This document shows, piece after piece, positions 15,003 through 23,904 of a DNA stretch of 64,000 nt (the stretch's first letter is position 1; every line of letters begins with the position of its first letter). The stretch is from VYFG01 sp965213885 (GTDB taxonomy: Bacteria > Pseudomonadota > Gammaproteobacteria > Arenicellales > Poriferihabitantaceae). Location of the stretch: assembly GCA_965213885.1 (NCBI GenBank), contig OZ243919.1, positions 3,038,001-3,102,000 of the forward strand. Direction: 5' to 3'. The translations under genes and the position numbers were made by a program. A model generated the notes under the pieces. The model was not told the DNA's origin. It was given only the letters and a program-made list of their open reading frames with translations, and searched no databases.

Positions 15003-17411
15003 ATGCGGGGACCCATCGGTTGTGGTAAAAATCCGGTGCTGCGGTTCCGCTGGCCGCATCTGCCATATCGGTCAATCCTGTTGTCCGGCATGGTCTGTCT
15101 GGCGGCGGGGCTTTGGAGCCATTCCGGGTCTGCGGATGAACCGATCGATGTCGGCATCGTGGTGGACGGTGACGGACCGGCCTTTGGAGAAGCCGTGGAT
15201 CTGTTCATGGAGGAGATCACCGGATTGACCGAAGGGGAGTTTGATGTCCGCCTGGACGGGTCTAGGGTTCTTTCGGGAAACTGGTCCGTGGATGGGGTCG
15301 GGGACGCCCTCAATGCCCTGTACGGCGACGGGGAGGTTGATCTGGTGCTGGCGCTGGGTTTCGTGTCCAGCACTGTGGCTGCACGGATGGATGACCACCC
15401 GAAGCCCACGTTTGCACCGATGGCCCTGGATTCCGACCTGTCACCCCTCCCCCGCGCCGGCAATTCCAGTGGCGTTTCCAATCTCAGCTATCTGACGGAG
15501 GAAATCCGGTTTGCCGAAGAGGTGGAGGCTTTCCGGGAGATCGTCCGTTTCCGGAAGACGGCGTTGCTGATGGAGAAATCCGTTCATGACGCCGTGCCGG
15601 AGTTGGCGATCCGTGGCGATGAACTGGCTTCAGTTCTTGGCATTGATTTGGTGTTCGTTCTCCAGACAGGCCCGGAGGATGACCTGGTAGCCCGGATACC
15701 CGGGGATGCCGATTCGGTCATGATCGGACCCCTTCCGCGGATGAGCCCGGCTGATATGATGCGGCTTGCCGGAGATCTGGCTACCCGCGGCCTGCCCAGC
15801 TACAGTCTGGTGGGCACCGCCCCGGTCCGGCAGGGGCTGCTTGCGGCCTCGGTGCCCGACTCCGACTGGATGCGACTTGCCCGCCGCAATGCGCTCAATG
15901 TCCAGGCAGTGCTTCTCGGGGGGAATGCCGGTGATCAGGAGGTGTCGTTCCAGCGCAGCCGCAGCTTGACGATCAACATGGAAACTGCCAGAAGACTTGG
16001 TATCTCGCCCCGCTTTGATGTGCTTGGCATTGCAACACTGCTCAATGAGGATGCGGTTCCCGAAGGTCGTCGATGGAGCCTGTCTTCGGTTGCGAGGGAG
16101 GCGTTGGCCGCCAACCTGGACATTCGATCCGGGATGGCGGGCCTGGCGGCGGACGCCGAGCGGGAAGCTGCAGTCAGATCGCGCCTCAGACCTCAGGTTC
16201 ATGCCCGGGCCGGGGCAGTCCAGCTTGGGGATGATGCGCTGGCCGTTCGATCCGGCCAATCTGCCGAACGAACCTCGACTTTGGGATTGGAGGCCGGTCA
16301 GATTCTCTATTCGGAGGCGGCCCAGGCCGCCATTGAAGTGGAGCGACACAGGCAGCGGGCCCGGGCTGCAGTGCAGCGAGCCCGGGAGCTGGACGTGGTG
16401 GAAGCTGCCAGCATAGGCTTTCTCCGCGTTCTGAAGGCCCGGTCGTCGGTCGATATCCGGCTACGCGCCCTGGCGTTATCCCGCACCAACCTCGATCTTG
16501 CCCGAGACCGGGTGCGGCTTGGCTCGTCCCGGGCATCGGATGTCTATCGATGGGAAAGCGAGGTGGCCTCGGCGCGGCGGGTTCTGCTGACCGCCCAGGC
16601 GGCCAAGGAACAGGCAATGGACACCCTGAACCGGTTGCTGCACCGCCCGATCACCGAGCGGTTTTCGACCGAGCCGGTCAGCCTTTCCGATCCTTCACTG
16701 TTGTTGAGCCGGGAGGGTCTGTTGTCGCTGATCGACAACCAGCGCGCCGTGGATGCGATGGGAGAGGTGCTGGTTGCCGAGGGCTTGGCCAATGCGCCGG
16801 AACTGCAGCGGATCACGGCCGAGATTGCGGCGGTAAAACGGCAGGTCCAGTCCGACCGGAGAGCCTGGTGGAGCCCAGAGGTGGGACTGTCCGGCCAGGC
16901 CAGCCATGTGCTTGGGGAGCATGGCAGGCTCTCCGGCTCTTCGGAGGGAGAGACCGACTGGCAGGTCACTCTCAACCTCACCGTGCCGCTTCATCTGGGT
17001 GGGCGGCGCAAATCCGACATCAACCGGGGAGCGCACACCCTGCATCGTCTGGAACTGCAGAAACTGGCCGAGCGGGCCCGGGTCGAGGAGGCTGTCCGAT
17101 CCGGCCTGCATGCCACGCAAGCAAGCTATGCTGCCATTGCGCTTGCCGCCAGGGCGGCGGAAGCGGCAGGGCAGAATCTTGCCCTGATCCAGGACAGCTA
17201 CGAGAGGGGTGCGGCATCCATCATCGACTACCTGGATGCCCGGGATGCCTTTCTGGATGCGGACCGGGGCGCTGCTGACGCCGTGTACGATTTCCTGATC
17301 GACCTGATGGGGCTCCAGCGGGCATCGGGCGCATTTGATTTCTTTCTCGATGCAGCCTCCATGGACGCCATGGCGGAGCGTATCCGGCGGAAAGTGGCCG
17401 GTGGAACATGA
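15003..17411 (+). CDS. Outer-membrane efflux factor (TolC family) with an N-terminal periplasmic-binding-protein-like domain
   Basis: An 802-residue secreted protein. Residues 1-44 are a signal peptide (helix SILLSGMVCLAAGLW, then SGSADEP). Residues about 45-345 look like a type-I periplasmic binding fold: DVGIVVDGDGPAFGEAV, DLVLALGFVSSTVAAR, KTALLMEKSV, SLVGTAPVRQGLLAASVPD. Residues about 358-795 are a TolC/OEP domain with two long helical repeats rich in Ala, Arg and Glu, LARDRVRLGSSRASDVYRWE and the second-repeat equivalent LIQDSYERGAASIIDYLDA. TolC proteins are normally about 450 residues and lack the first domain. The gene overlaps the adaptor gene (ATGA), so it is the exit duct of the RND pump. 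The start was chosen at the ATG that opens the signal peptide. Confidence 0.8.
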   Translation: MRGPIGCGKNPVLRFRWPHLPYRSILLSGMVCLAAGLWSHSGSADEPIDVGIVVDGDGPAFGEAVDLFMEEITGLTEGEFDVRLDGSRVLSGNWSVDGVGDALNALYGDGEVDLVLALGFVSSTVAARMDDHPKPTFAPMALDSDLSPLPRAGNSSGVSNLSYLTEEIRFAEEVEAFREIVRFRKTALLMEKSVHDAVPELAIRGDELASVLGIDLVFVLQTGPEDDLVARIPGDADSVMIGPLPRMSPADMMRLAGDLATRGLPSYSLVGTAPVRQGLLAASVPDSDWMRLARRNALNVQAVLLGGNAGDQEVSFQRSRSLTINMETARRLGISPRFDVLGIATLLNEDAVPEGRRWSLSSVAREALAANLDIRSGMAGLAADAEREAAVRSRLRPQVHARAGAVQLGDDALAVRSGQSAERTSTLGLEAGQILYSEAAQAAIEVERHRQRARAAVQRARELDVVEAASIGFLRVLKARSSVDIRLRALALSRTNLDLARDRVRLGSSRASDVYRWESEVASARRVLLTAQAAKEQAMDTLNRLLHRPITERFSTEPVSLSDPSLLLSREGLLSLIDNQRAVDAMGEVLVAEGLANAPELQRITAEIAAVKRQVQSDRRAWWSPEVGLSGQASHVLGEHGRLSGSSEGETDWQVTLNLTVPLHLGGRRKSDINRGAHTLHRLELQKLAERARVEEAVRSGLHATQASYAAIALAARAAEAAGQNLALIQDSYERGAASIIDYLDARDAFLDADRGAADAVYDFLIDLMGLQRASGAFDFFLDAASMDAMAERIRRKVAGGT

Positions 17412-18622
17412 CGTCCGAAATTCCTGATGCTTCTTGGGGCGGGCTCCCGTCCGTTCCACCACACAGGAAATGGCCGGAGGAATTGGGTCACGAAACGCCC
17501 ATGACGCGATCGGGACATGCTTTCCACATGCGCGCTGCCCGGCCTTGCGGTCTCGGCTTCAAGGCGGCAGTGCTGGTGTTGACAGCAATGCTGGCCGGAT
17601 GCGAATCCGATCGACAGTCGGAACCAAATGAAAAACCTCTTCGCACCGTGCGCCATGTCACGGTGGCCCACGATCCCGGCAACCGCATCCTATCCTTCAG
17701 CGGCGTGTCCCGCGCAGCGGAGCGGGCCAGCCTGAGTTTCCGGGTCGCCGGAACCGTCCAGCGGCTGGATGCGATGGTGGGAGACAGGATCGGGCAGGGG
17801 GAAGCCATTGCCGTGCTGGACCCGTCGGGCTTCCGGCTCCGGCTGCAGCAGACGGAGGCGGATCGACTGCGGGCGCAAGCGGAAAGGAGGAATGTCGATG
17901 CCAACTACGGACGGGTCAGGAAGCTGTACGCAAACCGGAACGCCTCCCGGATGGAACTGGACGCTGCCCGGTCTGCAGCGGAATCCGCCGCCGCCCTGGT
18001 GGATGCCGCCGACCGGGCCGTGGAGCTGGCGGAACTCGATCTGTCCCATGCCACCCTGAGGTCGCGGCGGGATTGTTCGGTGGCGGAAATCCGGGCAGAG
18101 CCCGGAGAAAATGTCAGCCCAGGGCAACCGGTGGTGGAAGTCAATTGCGGGGACCTGCTGGAAGTTGCCATCACGGTTCCGGAAACCGCCGTTGCGGATA
18201 TGGTCCCAGGGCTTGCCGGCGAGATCGTCTTCGATGCATTGCCGAACCGGGTCTACTCCGGAACGGTGTCCGAAGTGGGTGTCGCGGCCACCGGTGCCGC
18301 CTTTCCAGTCGTTTTGCGCCTGGATGGGGCAGATGGGGTGCGTCCCGGCCTTGCTGCCCGGGTGAACTTTGCGTTCCGTCGGGAAGAAGTTGCGGCGGTT
18401 CTTCCGACCGTATCCGTGGGGGAAGATGAAAAGGGGCGTTTTGTCTACACGGTGGTTGACGGTGACAAGGTCGGCGTCGGACTGATCCGGCGCAGGCCGG
18501 TGGAAGTGGGCGCGCTGACGTCCCAGGGTCTGGAGGTGGTTTCGGGGCTGTCTTCCGGAGACCGTGTCGTCACGGCCGGCGTTTCGGTTGTCCGGGACGG
18601 CATGAAGGTCCGCATCCCCTGA
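17408..18622 (+). CDS. RND efflux periplasmic adaptor (membrane fusion protein), lipoprotein
   Basis: Adaptor that links the RND permease to the outer-membrane factor. Family blocks: LSFRVAGTVQRLDAMVGDRIGQGEAIAVLDP (lipoyl half), a helical hairpin at mid-protein, the second lipoyl half ATLRSRRDCSVAEIRAEPGENVSPGQPVVEV, a beta-barrel, and the C-terminal VVSGLSSGDRVVTAGVSVVRDGMKVRI. The frame opens at 17408, overlapping the preceding stop (404 residues), but the lipobox LAGC would then be at residue 65. The ATG at 17528 gives a clean 24-residue lipoprotein signal peptide ending MLAGC and is more likely the true start (364 residues). Confidence 0.88.
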   Translation: MTSEIPDASWGGLPSVPPHRKWPEELGHETPMTRSGHAFHMRAARPCGLGFKAAVLVLTAMLAGCESDRQSEPNEKPLRTVRHVTVAHDPGNRILSFSGVSRAAERASLSFRVAGTVQRLDAMVGDRIGQGEAIAVLDPSGFRLRLQQTEADRLRAQAERRNVDANYGRVRKLYANRNASRMELDAARSAAESAAALVDAADRAVELAELDLSHATLRSRRDCSVAEIRAEPGENVSPGQPVVEVNCGDLLEVAITVPETAVADMVPGLAGEIVFDALPNRVYSGTVSEVGVAATGAAFPVVLRLDGADGVRPGLAARVNFAFRREEVAAVLPTVSVGEDEKGRFVYTVVDGDKVGVGLIRRRPVEVGALTSQGLEVVSGLSSGDRVVTAGVSVVRDGMKVRIP

Positions 18623-18633
18623 CCGGACCGGTC

Positions 18634-21600
18634 ATGCCGGGCATCACCGAAGCGGCTATCCGCAACCGCGCAGTCGTCGTTACATTGGTGGTGCTGGCGG
18701 TGCTTTACGGCGTCATGGCCTATTTCAGCCTGCCGAAGCAGCAGGATCCGGGTTACACCATCCGGGCGGCGGTGATCACCACGCAGTTTCCCGGCGCCAG
18801 CCCCCTTCGGGTGGAACAACTGGTAACCAACCGCATCGAGCAGGCCATCCAGGAAATGCCGGAACTCGATCATGTCCTCAGCGATTCCCGGCCCGGGCTT
18901 TCCTTCATCACGGCGAATTTCCGGGAAACCTATACCGATATGCGGCCCATCTTCGACAGGCTGCGCCGCAAGGTGGAGGCGGTCGGGGGCCTGCCCGACG
19001 GCGTGCGCCCGATTGTGAACGACGAGTACGGCGATGTCTTCGGCAGCGTGTACGCCTTGACGGGGGAGGGGTTCGGCCATGGCGAGCTCACGGACATCGC
19101 CGAGGAGATCCGCGATCGCCTGCTGCATCTCGAGGATGTGGCGAAGGTGTCGCTCCAGGGTGTCCGGGCGGAACGGGTCTTCGTCGAATACGACCTGTCG
19201 CGCCTCCGGGAAGTCGGGTTGTCGCCCCGCCAGCTGTCGGGAATCCTTGCCGGAATCAACATCGTCCGGGGTGGCGGCCAGGTGGTGGCCGGACGGGAGC
19301 GGATTGCGCTTGAGCCGTCCGGAAACCTCGAATCCCTGGAAGACCTTCGACGAACCGTCGTCCAGATACCCGGCAGCGATCGGATCATCTATCTGGAAGA
19401 CATCGTGGACGTCCATCGCGGATATGTCGACCCTCCGTCCGGGATGGCGCGTTTCAACGGGCAGGATGCGATCATGCTTGCGGTGTCCTTGCGGGAAGGT
19501 GGCAACATCCTGTCGCTTGGCCGGACCCTGGACAGTGCGATTCCCCGAATTGAGGCGTCCTACCCTCTCGGCATCCGGTTGACGCCGGTCTATCGGGAGG
19601 CGGTTGTGGTGGATGCCGGAGTCGGCAGCTTTCGCGACAACCTGCTCCAGGCCATCATCATAGTGGTGGCGGTGATGCTGCTGTTTCTCGGCTTTCGCAC
19701 GGGGTTGATCGTCGGCATGCTGGTGCCTGCGACCATCTTTGCCACGTTTTCCGTGATGGGGATTTTCGGCATCACGATCAACCAGATCTCCCTGGCGGCG
19801 CTGATTATTTCCCTGGGCCTGCTGGTGGACAATGCCATCGTGGTCGCGGAAGCCGTCCTCGTGAGGCGGGAGCGCGGCGAAGGAGCCGCCGAGGCCGCCG
19901 TGGCCGCGGGCCGGGAAATGGCGGTTCCGCTCTTGACCTCCTCCCTGACCACAGCGGCAGCCTTCCTGCCGATCTATCTTGCGGAGTCGGCGGTGGGGGA
20001 ATACACCGCAGACATCTTCAAAGTGGTTTCGATCTCGCTGCTGTGTTCCTGGTTGCTTGCCCTGTCCCTGATTCCGCTGCTCACGGTTGTTTATTTGCGT
20101 CCCCGCAGGTCTTCCGGACCACCGGATTACGGCTCCTGGCTTTACCGCGTGTACGGCTACCTGCTCGGCTTGTCCCTGGGAAACCGCACGCTATTTCTGG
20201 TCCTGACCACCGTCATCTTCTCTGGCGCCATTTGGGCGCTCCAGTTGGTTCCCCGTGTATTCATTCCCCCGAAGACCGACCCGATCATCAACGGCACCCT
20301 GCAATTGCCCCGGGGCACGGCGATCGGACACACTGCCCGGGTGATGTCCGATATCGACCGCTTCATTGCCGGGGAACTCCTGTCGGATTCCGGCGACGGG
20401 ACCACAGAAGATCGGAGGGAGAAAGCTGCAGGGAACACGACGGAGGAAGAGGAGGAAAAAACGGTTCTCGACTGGACCGCATGGATCGGGGAAAGTGCTC
20501 CCCGATATACCCTGGGTCTGCATCCCGGTTCGGGCGACCCGGGGGTCGTGAACCTGCTGATCAATACCACCGACCATCGGGCCATTCCCCGGACCATTGC
20601 CCGGCTCCAGTCCTATGCATGGGAGCGGCACCCGGACCTGGATGTACGGCTTCGCAGGATCGAGAACGGCGTACCGATACCGTACCCGGTCGAGATCCGG
20701 ATCAGCGGGGGTGACATTGACCGGCTTTACGACCTGGCCTCGCCAGTCCGCAGATGGCTGCAGGATCATCCCGGGGTACAATCTGTCCGGGACGACTGGG
20801 GATTGCGTACCAGGAAGATGAGGGTCCAGGTGGATCGGGAGAGGGCCCGTCGCGCCGGGGTCACCAATGACGACATTGCCCTGTCGCTCCGGTCCGGACT
20901 GTCGGGAGTCGAACTGAGCCGGCTGCGGGAGGAAGATGGTCTGGTCCCCATCCTGATGCGCTCGGTTTCTGCAGACCGTGCGGACATCGATCGGCTGCGA
21001 TCCCTGCCCGTGTATGTACCGGGGGGTGGCACCGTTCCCTTGGAACAGGTGGCGGATCTTGAGATCGTCTGGCAGCCCGCCATCACAAAGCGCCGTGATC
21101 GGAACCGCACACTGACGGTCCAGGCCCAACTATTTGCGGACGTCACTGCCGGGGATGTCAACGGGCAGCTTCTTCCATGGCTTGACGGGCACGCCGCCTC
21201 ATGGCCCCCAGGATATGATTACGAAATCGGAGGAGAGGCGGAAACTTCCGGACAGGCCAATGCTGCCATCGCCGAAAAGCTGCCCATTGCAGGGATGCTC
21301 ATCCTGCTTCTCCTGGTGACCCAGTTCAACAGCCTGCGCAAGCCCGCCATGATCTTGCTCACCATTCCCCTTGGCCTGGTGGGCGTCGCCTTCGGGCTGC
21401 TGGCTTCGGGTTCGGTCTTTGGTTTCTTTACCATCCTGGGGATCATTGCACTGTCTGGCATCGTGATCAACAACGCCATAGTCCTGCTTGACCGGATCGA
21501 CATCGAGATCAGGCAGAACGGGCTTTCACCGGCCGAGGCCGTGCCCGCCGCTTGCCGTCAGCGGCTGCGTCCCATCCTCCTGACCACTGCCACCACCATT

Positions 21601-21753
21601 GGCGGCATGATGCCGCTGTGGTTGAGTCGTGACCCGATGTTCGCGCCCATGGCCATCAGCATCATGTCTGGTCTGCTGTTCGCTACCCTACTGACCCTGT
21701 TGTTCGTGCCGGTTCTCTACACGATCTTCTATCGTGTGCGCATGCGGGGCTGA
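18634..21753 (+). CDS. RND-family inner-membrane efflux permease (AcrB/MdtB-like)
   Basis: A 1039-residue proton-driven pump with the RND layout: TM1 near residues 12-32, a large periplasmic loop, TM2-TM6 (about 335-480), TM7 near 535, a second loop, and TM8-TM12 (about 880-1030). The TM4 motif is GLLVDNAIVVAEAV, with Asp-Asn where AcrB has Asp-Asp. The second periplasmic domain contains an unusual acidic, low-complexity insert around residues 585-612 (TTEDRREKAAG, then a run of five Glu). It starts 11 bases after the adaptor stop. The substrate cannot be read from sequence; the pump resembles the small-molecule rather than the heavy-metal branch. Confidence 0.92.
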   Translation: MPGITEAAIRNRAVVVTLVVLAVLYGVMAYFSLPKQQDPGYTIRAAVITTQFPGASPLRVEQLVTNRIEQAIQEMPELDHVLSDSRPGLSFITANFRETYTDMRPIFDRLRRKVEAVGGLPDGVRPIVNDEYGDVFGSVYALTGEGFGHGELTDIAEEIRDRLLHLEDVAKVSLQGVRAERVFVEYDLSRLREVGLSPRQLSGILAGINIVRGGGQVVAGRERIALEPSGNLESLEDLRRTVVQIPGSDRIIYLEDIVDVHRGYVDPPSGMARFNGQDAIMLAVSLREGGNILSLGRTLDSAIPRIEASYPLGIRLTPVYREAVVVDAGVGSFRDNLLQAIIIVVAVMLLFLGFRTGLIVGMLVPATIFATFSVMGIFGITINQISLAALIISLGLLVDNAIVVAEAVLVRRERGEGAAEAAVAAGREMAVPLLTSSLTTAAAFLPIYLAESAVGEYTADIFKVVSISLLCSWLLALSLIPLLTVVYLRPRRSSGPPDYGSWLYRVYGYLLGLSLGNRTLFLVLTTVIFSGAIWALQLVPRVFIPPKTDPIINGTLQLPRGTAIGHTARVMSDIDRFIAGELLSDSGDGTTEDRREKAAGNTTEEEEEKTVLDWTAWIGESAPRYTLGLHPGSGDPGVVNLLINTTDHRAIPRTIARLQSYAWERHPDLDVRLRRIENGVPIPYPVEIRISGGDIDRLYDLASPVRRWLQDHPGVQSVRDDWGLRTRKMRVQVDRERARRAGVTNDDIALSLRSGLSGVELSRLREEDGLVPILMRSVSADRADIDRLRSLPVYVPGGGTVPLEQVADLEIVWQPAITKRRDRNRTLTVQAQLFADVTAGDVNGQLLPWLDGHAASWPPGYDYEIGGEAETSGQANAAIAEKLPIAGMLILLLLVTQFNSLRKPAMILLTIPLGLVGVAFGLLASGSVFGFFTILGIIALSGIVINNAIVLLDRIDIEIRQNGLSPAEAVPAACRQRLRPILLTTATTIGGMMPLWLSRDPMFAPMAISIMSGLLFATLLTLLFVPVLYTIFYRVRMRG

Positions 21754-21899
21754 CTCCCTTGCGAACGGAACTCACCTGAGGTTTCATCTATGGGCGTGTT
21801 TCCGACTCATCCTGTTTCCGTCTGTGGGGCGTGAGCATCATATTTGATTTCCTGATATTCTGCTTTCAGCTGTCGTCCTTGAAGAAACGGTCAATGCGG

Positions 21900-22806
21900 G
21901 ATGGGTCAATGCCAGCGTCCCGGCTTTCAGGAGGAGCCCCCGGAACAGGAAGGGGGGGAGCCGGTCTCGAACCAGTGGGACTTGAAATTCCGGGTTTCGA
22001 ACAGCAGGAGCAGGTCGAACGGGTTGTAGAGCTTCTCGTCGCCGAGCCAGTGGTAGCCGTTGTACCATGTCCGGATCTCGTCCCGGTCGAGCCCGGGAAG
22101 TTCCGGGGCGAAGACCGCGCCCAGGTCCCTGTCCGTATATCCGCAGATGGTGGCGAACTCCGGGTCGAGGCTGATGTTCCGGAGGTTGTTGAGACCCGAA
22201 AAGAGACTCACCCGGGAGAACATGCTGACCCCGGTGACGAAGACGAAGCGGACGTCCCGGGCACTGCCCTTGATGATGCCGTAGAAGCCCCTCAGGTAGT
22301 CCCGATTGGCGGTGGCCATTTCGGGGTTGTCGATGACGTCCAGGATTGTCGTATTCGTCGATCAGTACCACCGCTTGCTGACCAGTAATGTGGTGCAAGC
22401 GATCCAGAAGTATCCTCAGCCGTCTGGGCGCAGGCACTGACGATTGTGTTGGCCCAAGGCCAGCCTGACGTTCGGCGATATCCAACTGATCGACGATATC
22501 GCCATCAATATCATCCGGGTTGTCGTATTTTCCGTCGAAGCTGAGCCGCACCACCGGATGCCGGATGGACCAGTCCCAGTGCGCATGGATGTCGAGGCCC
22601 CGGAACAGGGGCTCGTTGCCCTCGAACAGTTCCCGCAGGGTATCGACCAGAAGGCCCTTGTCGAACCTCCGCGGCCGCGACAGGAAGTAGAAGTCTCCCG
22701 TGTCGAGCAGCCGCCGGATATGGGGGGTCTTGTCAACGTAGTAACAATCCTGTTCCCGGATTCTCCGGAAGGACTGGATGCCGATGGGAAGTTGGCGGCG
22801 GGTCAT
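21900..22806 (-). pseudogene. Frameshifted AAA-ATPase-like gene (DUF1703-type family)
   Basis: From the ATG at 22806 the frame reads LPIGIQSFRRIREQDCYYVDKT, FYFLSRPRRFDKGLLVDTL, FEGNEPLFRGLDIH and AVVLIDEYDNP, the standard order of the AAA-ATPase_like/PD-(D/E)XK family. After DEYDNP the protein continues in another frame (ANRDYLRGFYGIIKGSARDV, then GVSMFSRVSLFSGLNNL, LPGLDRDEIRTWYNGYHWLG). A further shift follows WFETG. The nucleotide-binding RRFGKS motif is altered to RRFDKG, and the C-terminal nuclease half is missing. At least two frameshifts, a damaged Walker motif and truncation make it non-functional. Confidence 0.8.
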
Positions 22807-22940
22807 TGACCATGCGTGGAGACGGGGTTGCAGGCATCGTAACATGGCCTACGGGTGAGCAATTTGGCCTCTCCCGGCAAGAGTGACACTCGGGCTTCGG
22901 TTGCGTTACCATGAGCACCGGCTGACCGTATCCGATTCCC

Positions 22941-23294
22941 ATGAACGAAGACTCCCGAATCAACTACATCGAACTGCCCGCGGAGGATATCGCCAGGGCC
23001 AGGGCGTTTTACGGGGACGTGTTCGGCTGGACATTCCAGGACTACGGCGAGAACTACTGCGCCTTCAACGACGGCAGCACGGATGGCGGGTTCTACCGCT
23101 CCCCGCTGCATTCCGACTACAGTCGGGGTGCCGCGCTGGTGGTGCTGTACGCGGAGGATCTGGAGGCCGCGAGCGAGCGCATCATCGCCGCCGGAGGCGA
23201 GCTCTGCAAGCCGATTTTCTCCTTCCCGGGTGGGCGGCGGTTTCATTTTCTCGATCCCAACCGCAACGAGCTTGCGGTCTGGAGCGACCGGTAG
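22941..23294 (+). CDS. VOC-superfamily (glyoxalase-like) protein
   Basis: A 117-residue single-domain protein with the paired beta-alpha-beta-beta-beta pattern: INYIELPAEDIARARAFYGDVFGWTFQDYG in the first half and AALVVLYAEDLEAASERIIAAGGE...FPGGRRFHFLDPNRNELAVWS in the second. The family includes glyoxalase I and many uncharacterised lyases. The early metal position is Glu (YIEL). Substrate unknown. It lies 15 bases before ybaK on the same strand. Confidence 0.8.
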   Translation: MNEDSRINYIELPAEDIARARAFYGDVFGWTFQDYGENYCAFNDGSTDGGFYRSPLHSDYSRGAALVVLYAEDLEAASERIIAAGGELCKPIFSFPGGRRFHFLDPNRNELAVWSDR

Positions 23295-23309
23295 GGGCGG
23301 CTGCACCCG

Positions 23310-23777
23310 ATGACGCCGGGAGTGCTGGAGGCGAAACAGGCCGATATCGACTACGCGGTCCATGAATATGATCACGATCCGAAGGCCTGCTCCTACGGCC
23401 TCGAGGCGGCGGAGAAACTGGGCGTCGACCCGGCGGCCGTGTTCAAGACCCTGGTGATCGAGCTGGACGGCGACGAACTGGCGGTGGCGGTGGTGCCGGT
23501 GCTCAGGAACCTGGATCTCAAGGCTGCCGCCGCCGCCCTGGGCGCCAAGAAGGTGAGGATGGGAGATCCGAAAAAGATACAGCGCGTAACGGGCTACGTC
23601 CTTGGCGGCGTCAGCCCGCTTGGGCAGAAGAAGTCCCTCAGGACCGTGATCGATGAAACCGCCAGGACCCTCGAACGGATCTACGTCAGCGGCGGCAGGC
23701 GCGGCCTCGAAATATCCCTGCCCCCGGCGGACCTGGCGGCGCTGACCCGGGCCGGGTACTCGGCCATCGGGCGCTGA
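23310..23777 (+). CDS. ybaK: Cys-tRNA(Pro)/Cys-tRNA(Cys) deacylase YbaK
   Basis: A 155-residue YbaK/EbsC-fold protein that hydrolyses Cys-tRNA(Pro) made in error by prolyl-tRNA synthetase. Key blocks are VHEYDHDPKACSYGLEAAEKLGVDPAAVFKTLV, the catalytic Lys region KKVRMGDPKKIQRVTGYVLGGVSPLGQKK and ETARTLERIYVSGGRRGLEISLPPADL. GxVSPLG is diagnostic. proS lies 13 kb downstream in the window. Confidence 0.92.
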   Translation: MTPGVLEAKQADIDYAVHEYDHDPKACSYGLEAAEKLGVDPAAVFKTLVIELDGDELAVAVVPVLRNLDLKAAAAALGAKKVRMGDPKKIQRVTGYVLGGVSPLGQKKSLRTVIDETARTLERIYVSGGRRGLEISLPPADLAALTRAGYSAIGR

Positions 23778-23904
23778 GCCGCGCCTGCAGGAAGATCGAT
23801 GAATTTCCTGAAACGGTCAAAGTCGCGCAGCGTCTCCGGCGGCCGGTCAACCCGTTGTCGCCAGGGTGCGTCCCCGGCCTTCGGCATCGAAGCGCAGAGA
23901 TGAA

